57,299 nt of DNA from VFZS01 sp964353255. GTDB taxonomy: Bacteria; Acidobacteriota; Terriglobia; Bryobacterales; Bryobacteraceae. Under the pieces are notes generated by a model. It was not told the DNA's origin. It ran no database searches and worked only from the letters and a program-made list of their open reading frames with translations. Below, in pieces: positions 8,223 through 16,828 of this stretch. How positions within the stretch are numbered: the stretch's first letter is position 1; the number at the start of each line of letters is the position of its first letter. Location of the stretch: contig CAYGVJ010000012.1 of NCBI GenBank assembly GCA_964353255.1, forward strand, positions 1 to 57,299. Direction: 5' to 3'. Position numbers and translations under genes: made by a program.

Positions 8223-9242
8223 ATGAGACAGGCGATGATGACGCAGCCCGGCGTGATCGAGCACCGCGAGGTTCCCGCGCCGGCGCCGGGCCCGGGCGAA
8301 GTCCTGCTGCGGGTGAAGCGGATCGGAGTATGCGGATCAGACGTGCATGTCTGGCACGGACAGCACCCGTTCACTCCCTATCCGGTCGTCCAGGGACACG
8401 AGTTCTCCGCCGTGATCGAAGCGGTTGGCGCGGGCGTCACTGCATTGAGGCCCGGTCAACGCGCCACCGCCGCTCCTCAAGTTGTGTGCGGAACCTGCCC
8501 GCCGTGCCAACGCGGCGACTATCACATCTGCGACCAGCTGAAGGTCCGTGGATTCCAGGCGCCAGGTTGCGCGCAGGATCTGTTCCTGACCGAAGAGTAC
8601 CGGCTTGTGCCGTTCCCCGACAACATCAGCTTCGACGAAGGCGCGGTGATCGAACCGGTCGCCGTCGCGGCCCACTCCACAGCCCGCGCGGGGAACCTGG
8701 CCGGAAAGAACGTTGTTGTTTTCGGCGCGGGTCCGATCGGCAATCTGGTCGCACAGGCTGCGAGGTGCCGGGGCGCCGGGAAGGTCCTGATCACCGATGT
8801 TTCGGATTTCAGGCTGGAAAAGGCCACTGAAGTCGGGATCGATGCCACCTGCAACGTCTCGCGCGAGCCGCTGGCCCGGGCAGTTCTGTCTGCATTTGGA
8901 GAAGAGGGATTCAACGTCGCGTTTGAGTGCGCCGGCGTGGAATCCTCCCTCGATGACGCGATTCAGAACATCCAGAAGGGCGGCCTCATCGTGGTGCTCG
9001 CTGTTTACGGGCAGCGCCCGCGAGTCGACATGGCGGTCGTGAACGACCGCGAACTCACTCTCACCGGGACTTTGATGTACCAGCAGAGCGACTATCAGCA
9101 GGCGGTGGAGTGGCTCGCTGCGGGGAGCGTTAAAGTGGCTCCGCTCATCACGAAGCACTTTTCCTTCGATGCCTATGCGGATGCCTATCGCTTTATCGAA
9201 CAGCACAGCCACTCGTGCCTGAAGGTCATGATAGATCTATGA
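8223..9242 (+). CDS. Zinc-dependent MDR alcohol/polyol dehydrogenase
   Basis: The product is 339 residues; the start has GGGAGGAGGT directly upstream. The medium-chain dehydrogenase layout is complete: catalytic zinc ligands C37 (GVCGSD), H59 and E60 (GHEF), structural zinc cysteines C89, C92, C95 and C103 (VCGTCPPCQRGDYHIC), and the Rossmann motif GAGPIG near 168-173. The closest types are sorbitol, threonine or galactitol-1-phosphate dehydrogenases acting on a secondary alcohol with NAD. Within the operon it likely oxidises the imported sugar or its acid. The stop overlaps an ATG (9239) of the next frame, indicating translational coupling. Exact substrate unknown. Confidence 0.9.
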   Translation: MRQAMMTQPGVIEHREVPAPAPGPGEVLLRVKRIGVCGSDVHVWHGQHPFTPYPVVQGHEFSAVIEAVGAGVTALRPGQRATAAPQVVCGTCPPCQRGDYHICDQLKVRGFQAPGCAQDLFLTEEYRLVPFPDNISFDEGAVIEPVAVAAHSTARAGNLAGKNVVVFGAGPIGNLVAQAARCRGAGKVLITDVSDFRLEKATEVGIDATCNVSREPLARAVLSAFGEEGFNVAFECAGVESSLDDAIQNIQKGGLIVVLAVYGQRPRVDMAVVNDRELTLTGTLMYQQSDYQQAVEWLAAGSVKVAPLITKHFSFDAYADAYRFIEQHSHSCLKVMIDL

Positions 9243-9262
9243 ATGTGTTAGGGGTGGAAACA

Positions 9263-11371
9263 ATGATGAAAGCAATAGCGCTGATACCTGTTTTCGCTGC
9301 GGTCATGATGGCGCAAACCGCACCGCTCGCACGCTGGCGTTTCGACAGCCAGGCGGCCCCCCTGTCGAGGGTTGCCGAAACGAGAGACGACGCGGGGAAC
9401 GTGGCCGACTCCCTCCGGGGCAACGCGTGGGTAAACGCAGGGGTAGCGGGCGCCGGGCTGCAATTCGACGGCATCACGGCGCACATAGTCCGCAGCGCGG
9501 CATCTGTTCCGAAACTCGGCCCCGCCTTCACGCTGGAAGCGTGGATCGCTCCGGCGGCCTACCCCTTCAATTGGTGTCCCATCCTTCAGCAGCAGAATGG
9601 ACCCGACGACGGTTTCTTTCTCGGGATTGGCGATGCTGGCCAGATTGGCTTCCGGCTTTCGGCCGGCGGAAGATGGAACACCTTAGAAACAAAGGACCGC
9701 CTGAAACTCCGCCAGTGGGCTCACGTCGCCGCCGTGTTCGGCCGCGGGGTCGCCGAGGTCTACATAGATGGCGAGCCTGCCGCTACCGTCCCTGTCAACG
9801 GAGAGTTCGCGCCCTCCAGCGGCGCGGATCTCTGGATCGCCCGGAACAGGTTTCAACTTGAGCAGTCGCAGCCCGTCAGCCGGAATCGCCAACACCTGAC
9901 CAACATCCTGTTCGACGGAATTCTCGATGAAGTGCAAGTCTGGCCGGCGGCGAAGACGGCAGCGGAGATCCGCGCGGCTTACCACAAGCTGCGGCCATCA
10001 ACCCCGCCCGCGATCGAAACGCGCGCCTTGCCGGCGGGCTCCCCCGGCTCCGGCCGTTTCGGCGCGGAGTATGCCCACCTGAAGTACTACAAGGGCTGGG
10101 ACGACACCTGGCGTGTCGGCGATTACCCGGACGTGGTCGTGCGCTTCGATCAGGCCCCCTACCGGTTTGTCTTCTGGCGCGGCATGAGCTACATCCCGCA
10201 TTGGGTGACGGAGAACGGAATCTGGTACGACAACGAGTTTGTTGAGAGCTTTCAGCCAGGCTTGCAGGGCAGTGCCGAACCGATGTCGGACAAAACGTGC
10301 CGGTTCTCGAACGTGCGGATCATCGAGTCGAGCGACGCCCGGGTGGTCATTCACTGGCGATATGCTCCGGTTGACGTCGGCTACCGGTTCGCATACTTTG
10401 ACGACGTCAGCGGCTGGGGCGACTGGACCGACGAGGTCCACACGATCTATCCGGATGGAGTGGGAGTCCGCGACATCACGGTGCACACCAGCCAGTACGA
10501 GCAGAGGTTCCAGCAGTCGCAGGGAGTGGGAGTCCCCACCAAGGGGCAAACCAGCAGTCCGCCGAGACCACACGAGTGGCACGAGAGCATCGTTGTCATG
10601 GGCCCCGGCATGAGTCCAACCGACGCTATCGAACCCGGCGCCGTCACGCTGATCGACAACGACGGGGTGGCGAAGACGTATTCGTGGGAGCATCAGGTCC
10701 CGCCTAAGTATCCCAAGGAGCCGGTGGGGGCGAATTCGCATATCATCAACACCCGGTCGAAGTTCAAGCCGTTCGCCTCGGCCCGCCCCCAGGACAAGCC
10801 CGTGTTTGACGTCTATGCGGGAGAGATCCGGCGAGAGGTGAGCATCTTCCCCTGGTGGAATCACTGGCCGACGGCGTTTGAGCCTTCGAACGGGCGCTAT
10901 GCCCTGGCTGCCGATCGGGCGAGTCACTCATCCCTGACGCACATGCGCTGGGACGAGTACGAGAAGGGGCCAAACCGGCTGAATAAGATCATGCTGCAAG
11001 GACTTACCGATGGCACGGCCGCGGATGTGGCGGCGCTGTCCCGATCCTGGAGCAATGCGCCGAAGGCTTCGGCAGGCGGCGTCTACGATCCGAAGCAGCG
11101 CGCATACGTCTTCGCGCGTTCGCCCGGTTCGGGCAGAGCCGGGCTCGCGTTCCGCGTGGAAGCCAGCAAGGAATCGCCCGTGCGCAACCTGGCGCTGGTG
11201 GTGAAGAAGTGGGGCGGGCAGGGCGCGGCGCTGGTACTGAACGGCAAGCCAGTTCCACAGGGTCCCGCGTTCCGCATCGGGCGGAGGGCGATGGTGGAGG
11301 AATCGGATCTGGTGGTCTGGATCAAAGTGGACTCCGAGCGGCCGGTGGAAGTATCCCTTCAGCCGAAGTAG
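9263..11371 (+). CDS. Exported LamG-domain protein with uncharacterised C-terminal domain
   Basis: From the ATG at 9263 (GGGGTGGAAACA upstream) the protein is 702 residues with a signal peptide (MMKAIALIPVFAAVMMAQ). An ATG at 9239 that overlaps the preceding stop is an alternative start. Residues about 25-240 form a LamG/concanavalin-like jelly roll (GLQFDG, FTLEAWI, WAHVAAVF, VYIDG, FDGILDEVQVW). The remaining roughly 450 residues are not a family I can name. They are rich in aromatic and acidic residues (KYYKGWDDTWRVGDYPDV, FWRGMSYIPHWVTENGIWY, SIFPWWNHWP), which looks like a carbohydrate-active enzyme. As the last gene of the sugar operon it is a candidate glycan-binding hydrolase or lyase. 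Function is inferred only. Confidence 0.8.
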   Translation: MMKAIALIPVFAAVMMAQTAPLARWRFDSQAAPLSRVAETRDDAGNVADSLRGNAWVNAGVAGAGLQFDGITAHIVRSAASVPKLGPAFTLEAWIAPAAYPFNWCPILQQQNGPDDGFFLGIGDAGQIGFRLSAGGRWNTLETKDRLKLRQWAHVAAVFGRGVAEVYIDGEPAATVPVNGEFAPSSGADLWIARNRFQLEQSQPVSRNRQHLTNILFDGILDEVQVWPAAKTAAEIRAAYHKLRPSTPPAIETRALPAGSPGSGRFGAEYAHLKYYKGWDDTWRVGDYPDVVVRFDQAPYRFVFWRGMSYIPHWVTENGIWYDNEFVESFQPGLQGSAEPMSDKTCRFSNVRIIESSDARVVIHWRYAPVDVGYRFAYFDDVSGWGDWTDEVHTIYPDGVGVRDITVHTSQYEQRFQQSQGVGVPTKGQTSSPPRPHEWHESIVVMGPGMSPTDAIEPGAVTLIDNDGVAKTYSWEHQVPPKYPKEPVGANSHIINTRSKFKPFASARPQDKPVFDVYAGEIRREVSIFPWWNHWPTAFEPSNGRYALAADRASHSSLTHMRWDEYEKGPNRLNKIMLQGLTDGTAADVAALSRSWSNAPKASAGGVYDPKQRAYVFARSPGSGRAGLAFRVEASKESPVRNLALVVKKWGGQGAALVLNGKPVPQGPAFRIGRRAMVEESDLVVWIKVDSERPVEVSLQPK

Positions 11372-11396
11372 CTCTTTGCGCGGCGCCCAACGGACG

Positions 11397-11726
11397 TCAC
11401 CGCAGCAATGCCGCGTCCAGTTGCGCCATGAGCCCCATGCTCATCTGGTAGATGCTGCGGTAATCGCTGCGCTGGAGCGGCCCACCGCCCTTGTTTTCGA
11501 TTGCGATACGCCACCAAGCAAGCCATCCGGGGTGAGGTGTTTCTGCAAACCGGCCAGCGTCCTTGCCGCGGCGGTTTTGGCTGTTGTATCCAGCCAGCCG
11601 TGCTTTGCGCCGATGGCCCATGCCGCCGCGATGCCCACGCTGCCGGCGGTGTCGGGTGTGAGCGCGGGCTCATCCGCAAACACACTCCACAGACCGTCGG
11701 CGCGTTGCATTGCCATCGCCCGCATG
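11397..11726 (-). pseudogene. GH88/GH105-like unsaturated glycuronyl hydrolase remnant, frameshifted
   Basis: Just after the stop of the XylR-type gene the minus strand reads ADGLWSVFADEPAL, then TAGSVGIAAAWAIG, LQKHLTPDGLLGGVSQS, and in another frame GGPLQRSDYRSIYQMSMGLM. Together they resemble the C-terminal quarter of YteR/GH88-type hydrolases, which remove unsaturated uronic acids after lyase cleavage. The two frames join at a run of four T on the plus strand (11494-11497), where removing two bases would restore one reading frame. The N-terminal three quarters of the roughly 370-residue enzyme are missing. It is therefore a dead fragment, but it hints that the locus once handled a uronic-acid glycan. 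Confidence 0.6.
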
Positions 11727-12890
11727 TCAGTGAATCCGGTTCTTTCGCCGATACTCGCGCGGAGTGATCCCGGTCTGCCGCGAAAAGAACCGTGAGAAAT
11801 GGGCATCGGCGTCAAAGCCGGATGCTGTTGCGACCTCTCCCACTGTCATGTTGGTCTCGATGAGAAGTCGCTCTATGCGCTCCACCCGGCACCGGTGAAT
11901 CTCTTCCATGGGTGTCCGCCCCAGGAAGTGCTTGAACCGATCCTGGAGGGCGCGCCGGGACACTCCGGCGGCGGAAGGCAGATCAGCCACTCGGATGTCT
12001 TTGTTCGAGTTGTCCCGAATGAACCGCAGGGAACGAACGACAACCGGATCGTCGATGGCCAGTGTGTCGGTGGATTGGCGCGAGACGACGTGAGTCGGAC
12101 TGACTGTAACCAGTTCCGCGGCCGCATCCCGGCCTCTCATGAGGGCATCCAGAAGTGCCGCCGCCTGGTATCCTCCACGCTCGGTGGCGAGTGCGATGCT
12201 CGACAGCGGCGGGTTCGCGCTGCTGCAAACCTGCTGATCGTTATCAACACCCAGAATGGCGACATCATCCGGCACCCGGATCCCGCGCAACCGGCACACC
12301 TCACTGAGCATCCTCGCCCGGTCGTCGTTGCACGCCAGAATCCCCGCCGGCTTGGGAAGCGTACCAAGCCAGCGGGCGAGCTGCTTCTGCTCGGCGTACC
12401 AGGACTGTTCGGGACGATTGACTCGTGGCGAATAGTGATGCGCCTCGTGGCCGGCGCTTTCGATGCGGCGCGAAAAGCCCACGGCGCGACGGTCGCTGAA
12501 TTCCAAGCCGCTCAATCCGCAATATCCGAAGTGCCGGAGGCCCAACCCCAACAGGCTCGTAGCGCCCAGTTCTCCGATCGCCTCGTTGTCACAGACGATC
12601 TGCCGGTTGCCCTTTCCGAGCCTTCGCGTTCCTATCGAGACAATCATCGGAATGCCGAAGGGCTTCAGTTCGGCCAGTCTGTCCTGTAGCAGAATGACTC
12701 CATCGGCCTTCCAGGCGCGCATGCTGCGAAGGCGCTGGCTTCGCGTGAGTCCATGCAGGTAGGCCGGCGCCTCCTCGTAGAACGTCCACGGCCCATGCGT
12801 TTGGGCATACTCGACGATCCCCCGCCTCAGCCCGCGATCGAACTCGCGGGCCGCGGGTATCAGCAGGATCACGCCTGGCGGACGTCTCAC
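11727..12890 (-). CDS. XylR-type transcriptional regulator (sugar-binding domain plus AraC HTH)
   Basis: The product is 387 residues with a GTG start. The N-terminal about 265 residues are a LacI-like periplasmic-binding fold (GVILLIPAAREFDRGLRRGI, WKADGVILL, ILACNDDRARMLSEVCRLRGIRVPDDVAILGVDND). The C-terminal about 100 residues are an AraC-family DNA-binding domain with two helix-turn-helices (DLPSAAGVSRRALQDRF and VATASGFDADAHFSRFF). This is the architecture of xylose regulator XylR, an activator that binds sugar directly. It is divergent from the broken TonB receptor. Two identical bipartite sites, one in this intergenic region and one before the Fe-ADH operon, are its likely targets. The inducer is unknown. 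Confidence 0.9.
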   Translation of the reverse strand: MRRPPGVILLIPAAREFDRGLRRGIVEYAQTHGPWTFYEEAPAYLHGLTRSQRLRSMRAWKADGVILLQDRLAELKPFGIPMIVSIGTRRLGKGNRQIVCDNEAIGELGATSLLGLGLRHFGYCGLSGLEFSDRRAVGFSRRIESAGHEAHHYSPRVNRPEQSWYAEQKQLARWLGTLPKPAGILACNDDRARMLSEVCRLRGIRVPDDVAILGVDNDQQVCSSANPPLSSIALATERGGYQAAALLDALMRGRDAAAELVTVSPTHVVSRQSTDTLAIDDPVVVRSLRFIRDNSNKDIRVADLPSAAGVSRRALQDRFKHFLGRTPMEEIHRCRVERIERLLIETNMTVGEVATASGFDADAHFSRFFSRQTGITPREYRRKNRIH

Positions 12891-12920
12891 TAGCCAGTCA
12901 TTCTACCCCAGTTGGCGCCC

Positions 12921-12979
12921 AAAATGGTGACAAGTATACCGAAAGTGGCCTTGTCCCCCCGGGCGGAGGGGGGTATATT
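12921..12979 (+). promoter_or_regulatory. Predicted XylR-type operator and promoter of the TonB receptor gene
   Basis: AAAATGGTGAC (12921-12931), 14 bp, then TGGCCTTGTCC (12946-12956): identical halves and spacing to 4784-4819. TTGTCC (12951-12956) as -35 is followed after exactly 17 bp by TATATT (12974-12979), a good -10. The receptor start codon is at 13061 and the divergent regulator gene starts at 12890, so the same site could also govern autoregulation. Confidence 0.75.
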
Positions 12980-13060
12980 TGATCTGTCCTGGGGGCATAG
13001 CGGGAATTCTCGCCTGAACCGAAGTGCTGGCCCGGATCGGGATATGGATGGGAGGTTGCT

Positions 13061-13804
13061 ATGGAAACGGTTAACGTACCGGTGGGCATCAGGCTCGTAC
13101 CGGCCTTGTCTTTCAGCGCGCGGCCGTTGATCCTCGCGTTGGTGATTTTGGCGGCAAGCTGCGTCCTATTCGCGCAAGCCGACCGCGCCACCATTGAGGG
13201 CATCGTCACGGACGCCAGCGGGGCTGCCATCCCCGACGCCCAAGTGAACATCGTCCGCATCGAGACGAACATCCTGATTCCGCTCCAGACCAACGAAGCG
13301 GGCCGGTATTTTGCCGCCAACCTTCCGCTGGGCACTTACCGGGTGGTGGTGGAGAAGGCCGGTTTCCGCGCGGCCCAGGTGGACAACCTGATCCTGCAAT
13401 CGCAGACGAGCGTCCGCGCGGACGTCAGGATGGAGATCGGATCGGTGACGGAGCGGGTCGAGGTGACCGCGGGGGCTCCCATGCTCGACGCCTCCACGGC
13501 CACCATCACCGCCCAGCTCACCACCAAGCAGATTCAGGAACTGCCGGTCATCACCGTGGGCCGCAGGCGCGACATCACGTCCTACCTCGCCTTCCTGCCC
13601 GGCGTGACGACCATTTCCACGCGGGCCGCGCGGGTGAACGGATCGAGCCCCGGCAACTCCGAGGTATTCCTCGACGGCGCTCCGGCCAGCCAGGGCAACG
13701 TGCGCGGCGGCATTCAGGACAACGGCCCCTCCATCGAACAAGTGGGCGAATTCAGCGTGGTCACCAATTCCTTCAACGCCGAATACGGCCGGACGGGAAG
13801 TTAA
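13061..13804 (+). CDS. TonB-dependent receptor, Oar-like: N-terminal part, ended by in-frame TAA
   Basis: This 247-residue piece starts at an ATG with GGGAGG upstream and carries a signal segment (about residues 20-42). It is followed by the carboxypeptidase-regulatory-like domain (IEGIVTDASGAAIPDAQVNIV, GRYFAANLPLGTYRVVVEKAGF) and the start of the plug domain, to EYGRTGS. A TAA stop at 13802-13804 then interrupts the frame, yet the same frame continues open at once with FTNITIRSGTNQVHG, the normal continuation of this family. The intact gene would be about 1,160 residues, the usual size. Either the gene is inactivated by a nonsense change, or the base is a sequencing error, or the stop is read through. 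Confidence 0.75.
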   Translation: METVNVPVGIRLVPALSFSARPLILALVILAASCVLFAQADRATIEGIVTDASGAAIPDAQVNIVRIETNILIPLQTNEAGRYFAANLPLGTYRVVVEKAGFRAAQVDNLILQSQTSVRADVRMEIGSVTERVEVTAGAPMLDASTATITAQLTTKQIQELPVITVGRRRDITSYLAFLPGVTTISTRAARVNGSSPGNSEVFLDGAPASQGNVRGGIQDNGPSIEQVGEFSVVTNSFNAEYGRTGS

Positions 13805-16552
13805 TTCACCAACATCACCATTCGCTCCGGCACCAACCAGGTCCATGGCAGCGCCTTCGACTTCATCGCCAACGACGGCCTGAACGCGCGAAATTTCTTC
13901 CAGAAGAGCCGCAGCAGAATTCGGCAGCACGAAGGCGGTTTCAGCCTCGGCGGGCCGGTCTACCTGCCTAAGATCTACGACGGCCGCAACAAGACGTTCT
14001 TCTTCTTCGGACAGCAGTTGGTCTATTACACCAATACTTACAGCGGCAGCCTCTTCACCGTTCCGCGCGCGGATTTCCGTGCCGGTGATTTCGGCCAGTT
14101 GCTGGACTCCACCAATACCCAGATCCCGGTCTTCGACCCCTCCACGACCCGCTCCGACGGCAAGGGCGGCTTCGTCCGGGATCAATTCCCGGGGAACCGC
14201 CTGCCGGCCAACCATATCAGTGCGGTGTCGCAGAAGATGGTCGCGCTCATCCCGCCGCCCGACCTGCCCACCCTTCAGATCGACAATTTCCGCCACCGCA
14301 CGGGATCGGGCACGTACCGCAACTACGTTTCGTCTCTCAAGATCGATCACAGCTTCTCGAACACCCACAAGATCTCGGTCACCTACAGCGATCAATACAG
14401 CCCGCGCTGGGTCGCCGGCAAGGGATACGGCATGGACAGCGAACTGGAAGGCGCGTCATCGCCGAAGTATATCCACACCCGCATCGGCCGCATCAACTAC
14501 GACTGGATCGCGCGTCCGAACCTCCTCAGCCACTTCACCATCGGCGTGGATCGCTACAACAACCAGACCGCCCAGGTGACGCAGTTTCAAGGTTGGAACC
14601 AGAAGCTCGGCATCCAGGGCGTCCGTTGGGACCAGGGGGCGTTTCCGGTAGTCAACTTCGGCGGCGGAACTGCCAGCCCGAACGGCTTCGGCGGGCCCGA
14701 CTTCTCCACCAACGCCAACGGCCGCATCACCTTCACCGAAACCCTGGCGTGGACCCGGGGCCGGCACAGCATCAAGTTCGGCGGCAACTTCTGGCCCGAA
14801 TACGCCAACGCCCGCGAAGGTTATAACAGCAGCGGGAACTTCACCTTCAGCAACCTCACCACCAGCAATCCGAGCGCCTCGAAATACACGTCATGGGGCA
14901 GTTCCATGGCCAGTTTCCTGCTGGGCGAACTGTCGAGCGCCACGATTACCGAGCAATACGCCCGGGGCCAGCGGTTCCGCTCCTACGCCCTGTTTGCGCA
15001 GGATGAGTGGCGCGCGACGAAAAAGCTGACGCTCTCCTTCGGCCTGCGTTGGGAAGGCAACGGCGCTCCCTTCGAGCCCAACGGAGCGGTCAGCGCGTTT
15101 AGTCCGCTCATCGCGAACCCCAAAGCCGGCAACCGGCCCGGTGCGCTGCTCTTTGCCGGAAACGGCCCGGGGCGGTCGGGCTCGCGCTCGCTCTCCGACG
15201 GCTGGTACCGCGGCTTCGGCCCGCGCCTCGGCGTGGCCTACCAGGCCACCCCGAAAACCGTGGTCCGCGCTTCGGGAGGCATCTACTTCGCGCCCGGTTT
15301 CCGGACGCGCCTGATCGCCTATGGGTTTACAAACAGCAACAGCCGCAGTTCTCCCAACGGCTACGCCCCCATCTACAACTGGACCAGCGCGGCCTACCCG
15401 CAGGACTTCCCGCTCGCTCCGTTCATCGATCCCTCCTTCCAGAACGGCCAGGGAGCCAGCTCCGTTCTGCCCGACACGTCACGCATGCCGCAGATTCTCA
15501 CCTGGACACTCAGCGTCCAGCGCGAGTTGGCGCGCGACCTGACCGTCGAAGGCACCTACGTCGGCAGCCACTCCACCCACCTGATCCTGGGATACTCGCT
15601 GTCCAACATGAACACGCTCGACCCGAAGTATCTCTCGCTCGGGAACCTGCTGTTTCAGGACATCTCCTCGAGCGCCGCCGCCGCGGCGGGCTACACCGCA
15701 CCTTACGCCGCTTTCACCACTCAGTCCAACCGCACAGTGGGTCAATCGCTGCGGCCGTACCCGCAGTATCTCAACATCAGCGAAGAATGGGGCCCGCGCG
15801 GCATCGGCCGCTTCAATTCGCTGCAACTGAAGGCGACCAAGCGCTACTCCAGCGGCCTCACGCTGCTGGCGTTCTACACGTGGTCGAAGAACATGACGAA
15901 TTCCGACTCCGGGAATGTTGACTCGCCACCGTCGGAGGGCACCGTTCAGAACCCGGCCAACCGCAATAGCGAGATCTCGGTCAGCACCGAGGGGCCGCCG
16001 CACGTCTTTGTGGCCAGCAGCTCGTACGAATTGCCTTTCGGTCCGGCCAAGAAGTTCCTCCCCAAAGGCGGAGTGCTGGGGCTCATCGTGGGCGGATTGC
16101 AGATTACGGCCTACTGCCGTTACACGAGCGGGGCGGCGCTGGCCATCACCGGAGGCAATGCCATCTCAGCTCTCGGCTACCCCGGCATCCGCGCCAACTA
16201 TGTGGGTGGCACTCCGTACAAGGTGACCAATCCGCGCGACTTCGACCCCGCGCGCGATCTGTATCTGAACTCGGCCGCCTTCGCCACGCCCTCCACCTTC
16301 GCGCTGGGCAACACCGCCCGGGTCCTCGATTGGGTTCGCGGCTTCCGCGGGAAGAGCGAATCACTCTCGCTCGCCAAGCGCATACCCATCAAGGAGCGCT
16401 TCAAAGCAGTTGTGCGCGCCGATGTCATCAACCCATTCAACCTGGTGCGCTGGAGTAACCCGAATACAGGCATCACGAGCTCCAGTTTCGGCAAAGTGAC
16501 CGGCGCAGCCGACGGCCGCACCATTCAGCTCAACGCCACAGTGGAGTTCTGA
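13805..16552 (+). CDS. TonB-dependent receptor, Oar-like: rest of plug and beta-barrel after the in-frame stop
   Basis: This stretch continues in the same frame as the preceding piece; the first possible new start is a TTG at 14018. It contains the remaining plug (TIRSGTNQVHGSAFDFIANDGLNARNFF, shown here as two conserved blocks) and the whole outer-membrane barrel. The typical landmarks are DGRNKTFFFF, LTLSFGLRWEGNGAP, LGVAYQATPKTVVRASGG and a final aromatic residue in NATVEF. No further stop or frameshift was seen over about 915 codons, so the barrel remains under good coding constraint, which favours a recent mutation or an error. The receptor would import a glycan fragment with energy from TonB. 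It lies under the operator at 12921. Confidence 0.75.
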   Translation, partial: FTNITIRSGTNQVHGSAFDFIANDGLNARNFFQKSRSRIRQHEGGFSLGGPVYLPKIYDGRNKTFFFFGQQLVYYTNTYSGSLFTVPRADFRAGDFGQLLDSTNTQIPVFDPSTTRSDGKGGFVRDQFPGNRLPANHISAVSQKMVALIPPPDLPTLQIDNFRHRTGSGTYRNYVSSLKIDHSFSNTHKISVTYSDQYSPRWVAGKGYGMDSELEGASSPKYIHTRIGRINYDWIARPNLLSHFTIGVDRYNNQTAQVTQFQGWNQKLGIQGVRWDQGAFPVVNFGGGTASPNGFGGPDFSTNANGRITFTETLAWTRGRHSIKFGGNFWPEYANAREGYNSSGNFTFSNLTTSNPSASKYTSWGSSMASFLLGELSSATITEQYARGQRFRSYALFAQDEWRATKKLTLSFGLRWEGNGAPFEPNGAVSAFSPLIANPKAGNRPGALLFAGNGPGRSGSRSLSDGWYRGFGPRLGVAYQATPKTVVRASGGIYFAPGFRTRLIAYGFTNSNSRSSPNGYAPIYNWTSAAYPQDFPLAPFIDPSFQNGQGASSVLPDTSRMPQILTWTLSVQRELARDLTVEGTYVGSHSTHLILGYSLSNMNTLDPKYLSLGNLLFQDISSSAAAAAGYTAPYAAFTTQSNRTVGQSLRPYPQYLNISEEWGPRGIGRFNSLQLKATKRYSSGLTLLAFYTWSKNMTNSDSGNVDSPPSEGTVQNPANRNSEISVSTEGPPHVFVASSSYELPFGPAKKFLPKGGVLGLIVGGLQITAYCRYTSGAALAITGGNAISALGYPGIRANYVGGTPYKVTNPRDFDPARDLYLNSAAFATPSTFALGNTARVLDWVRGFRGKSESLSLAKRIPIKERFKAVVRADVINPFNLVRWSNPNTGITSSSFGKVTGAADGRTIQLNATVEF

Positions 16553-16557
16553 CCGGT

Positions 16558-16698
16558 ATGAACCGGCGTGCGTTTGCCAAGGGGTTGGGCGCGGCGCTGG
16601 CCGCGTCCGAGGCCCCGGGTGGCGGCACAACGCCGATCCTCTACTACGGGGATGGCTACCACGGCGGTTCACGGGGCCACATGCCCGCCGGATCGTAG
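16558..16698 (+). pseudogene. 5' fragment of a Tat-exported hydrolase gene (GH38-like), stopped by TAG
   Basis: The frame opens with MNRRAFAKGLGAALAASEAP, a twin-arginine type signal. It continues with PILYYGDGYHGGSRGHMPAGS, which resembles the N-terminus of exported GH38-like proteins that usually read on as GSWRDIL. Here the W codon position is TAG, and RDILH follows in frame before similarity to another gene begins. Only 46 residues remain. It is the first of three gene scraps laid end to end between the TonB receptor and the GH38 gene. Family assignment rests on recall of the motif and is tentative. Confidence 0.5.
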
Positions 16699-16721
16699 CG
16701 GGACATTCTCCATGCGGGGCG

Positions 16722-16828
16722 CGCACGTTGCTCGTGAGCGGGAAAGAGACGCCGGCGGTCCCAGCCCGGCTCGCACCGGCAAGGCTGAGTCTGGCCGCAG
16801 CCGGAGTGGAGGTGGCCCATTACTCTGG
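16722..16828 (+). pseudogene. Internal fragment of an Fe-containing alcohol dehydrogenase gene
   Basis: These 107 bases align without gaps to 4967-5073, inside the intact Fe-ADH gene of this window, with roughly 85% identity by eye. They encode the segment from RTLLVSGKETPAV to AAAGVEV (about residues 31-66 of the intact enzyme). No other part of the gene is present. The divergence suggests an old duplication or a fragment from a related paralogue, not a recent copy. Confidence 0.8.
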
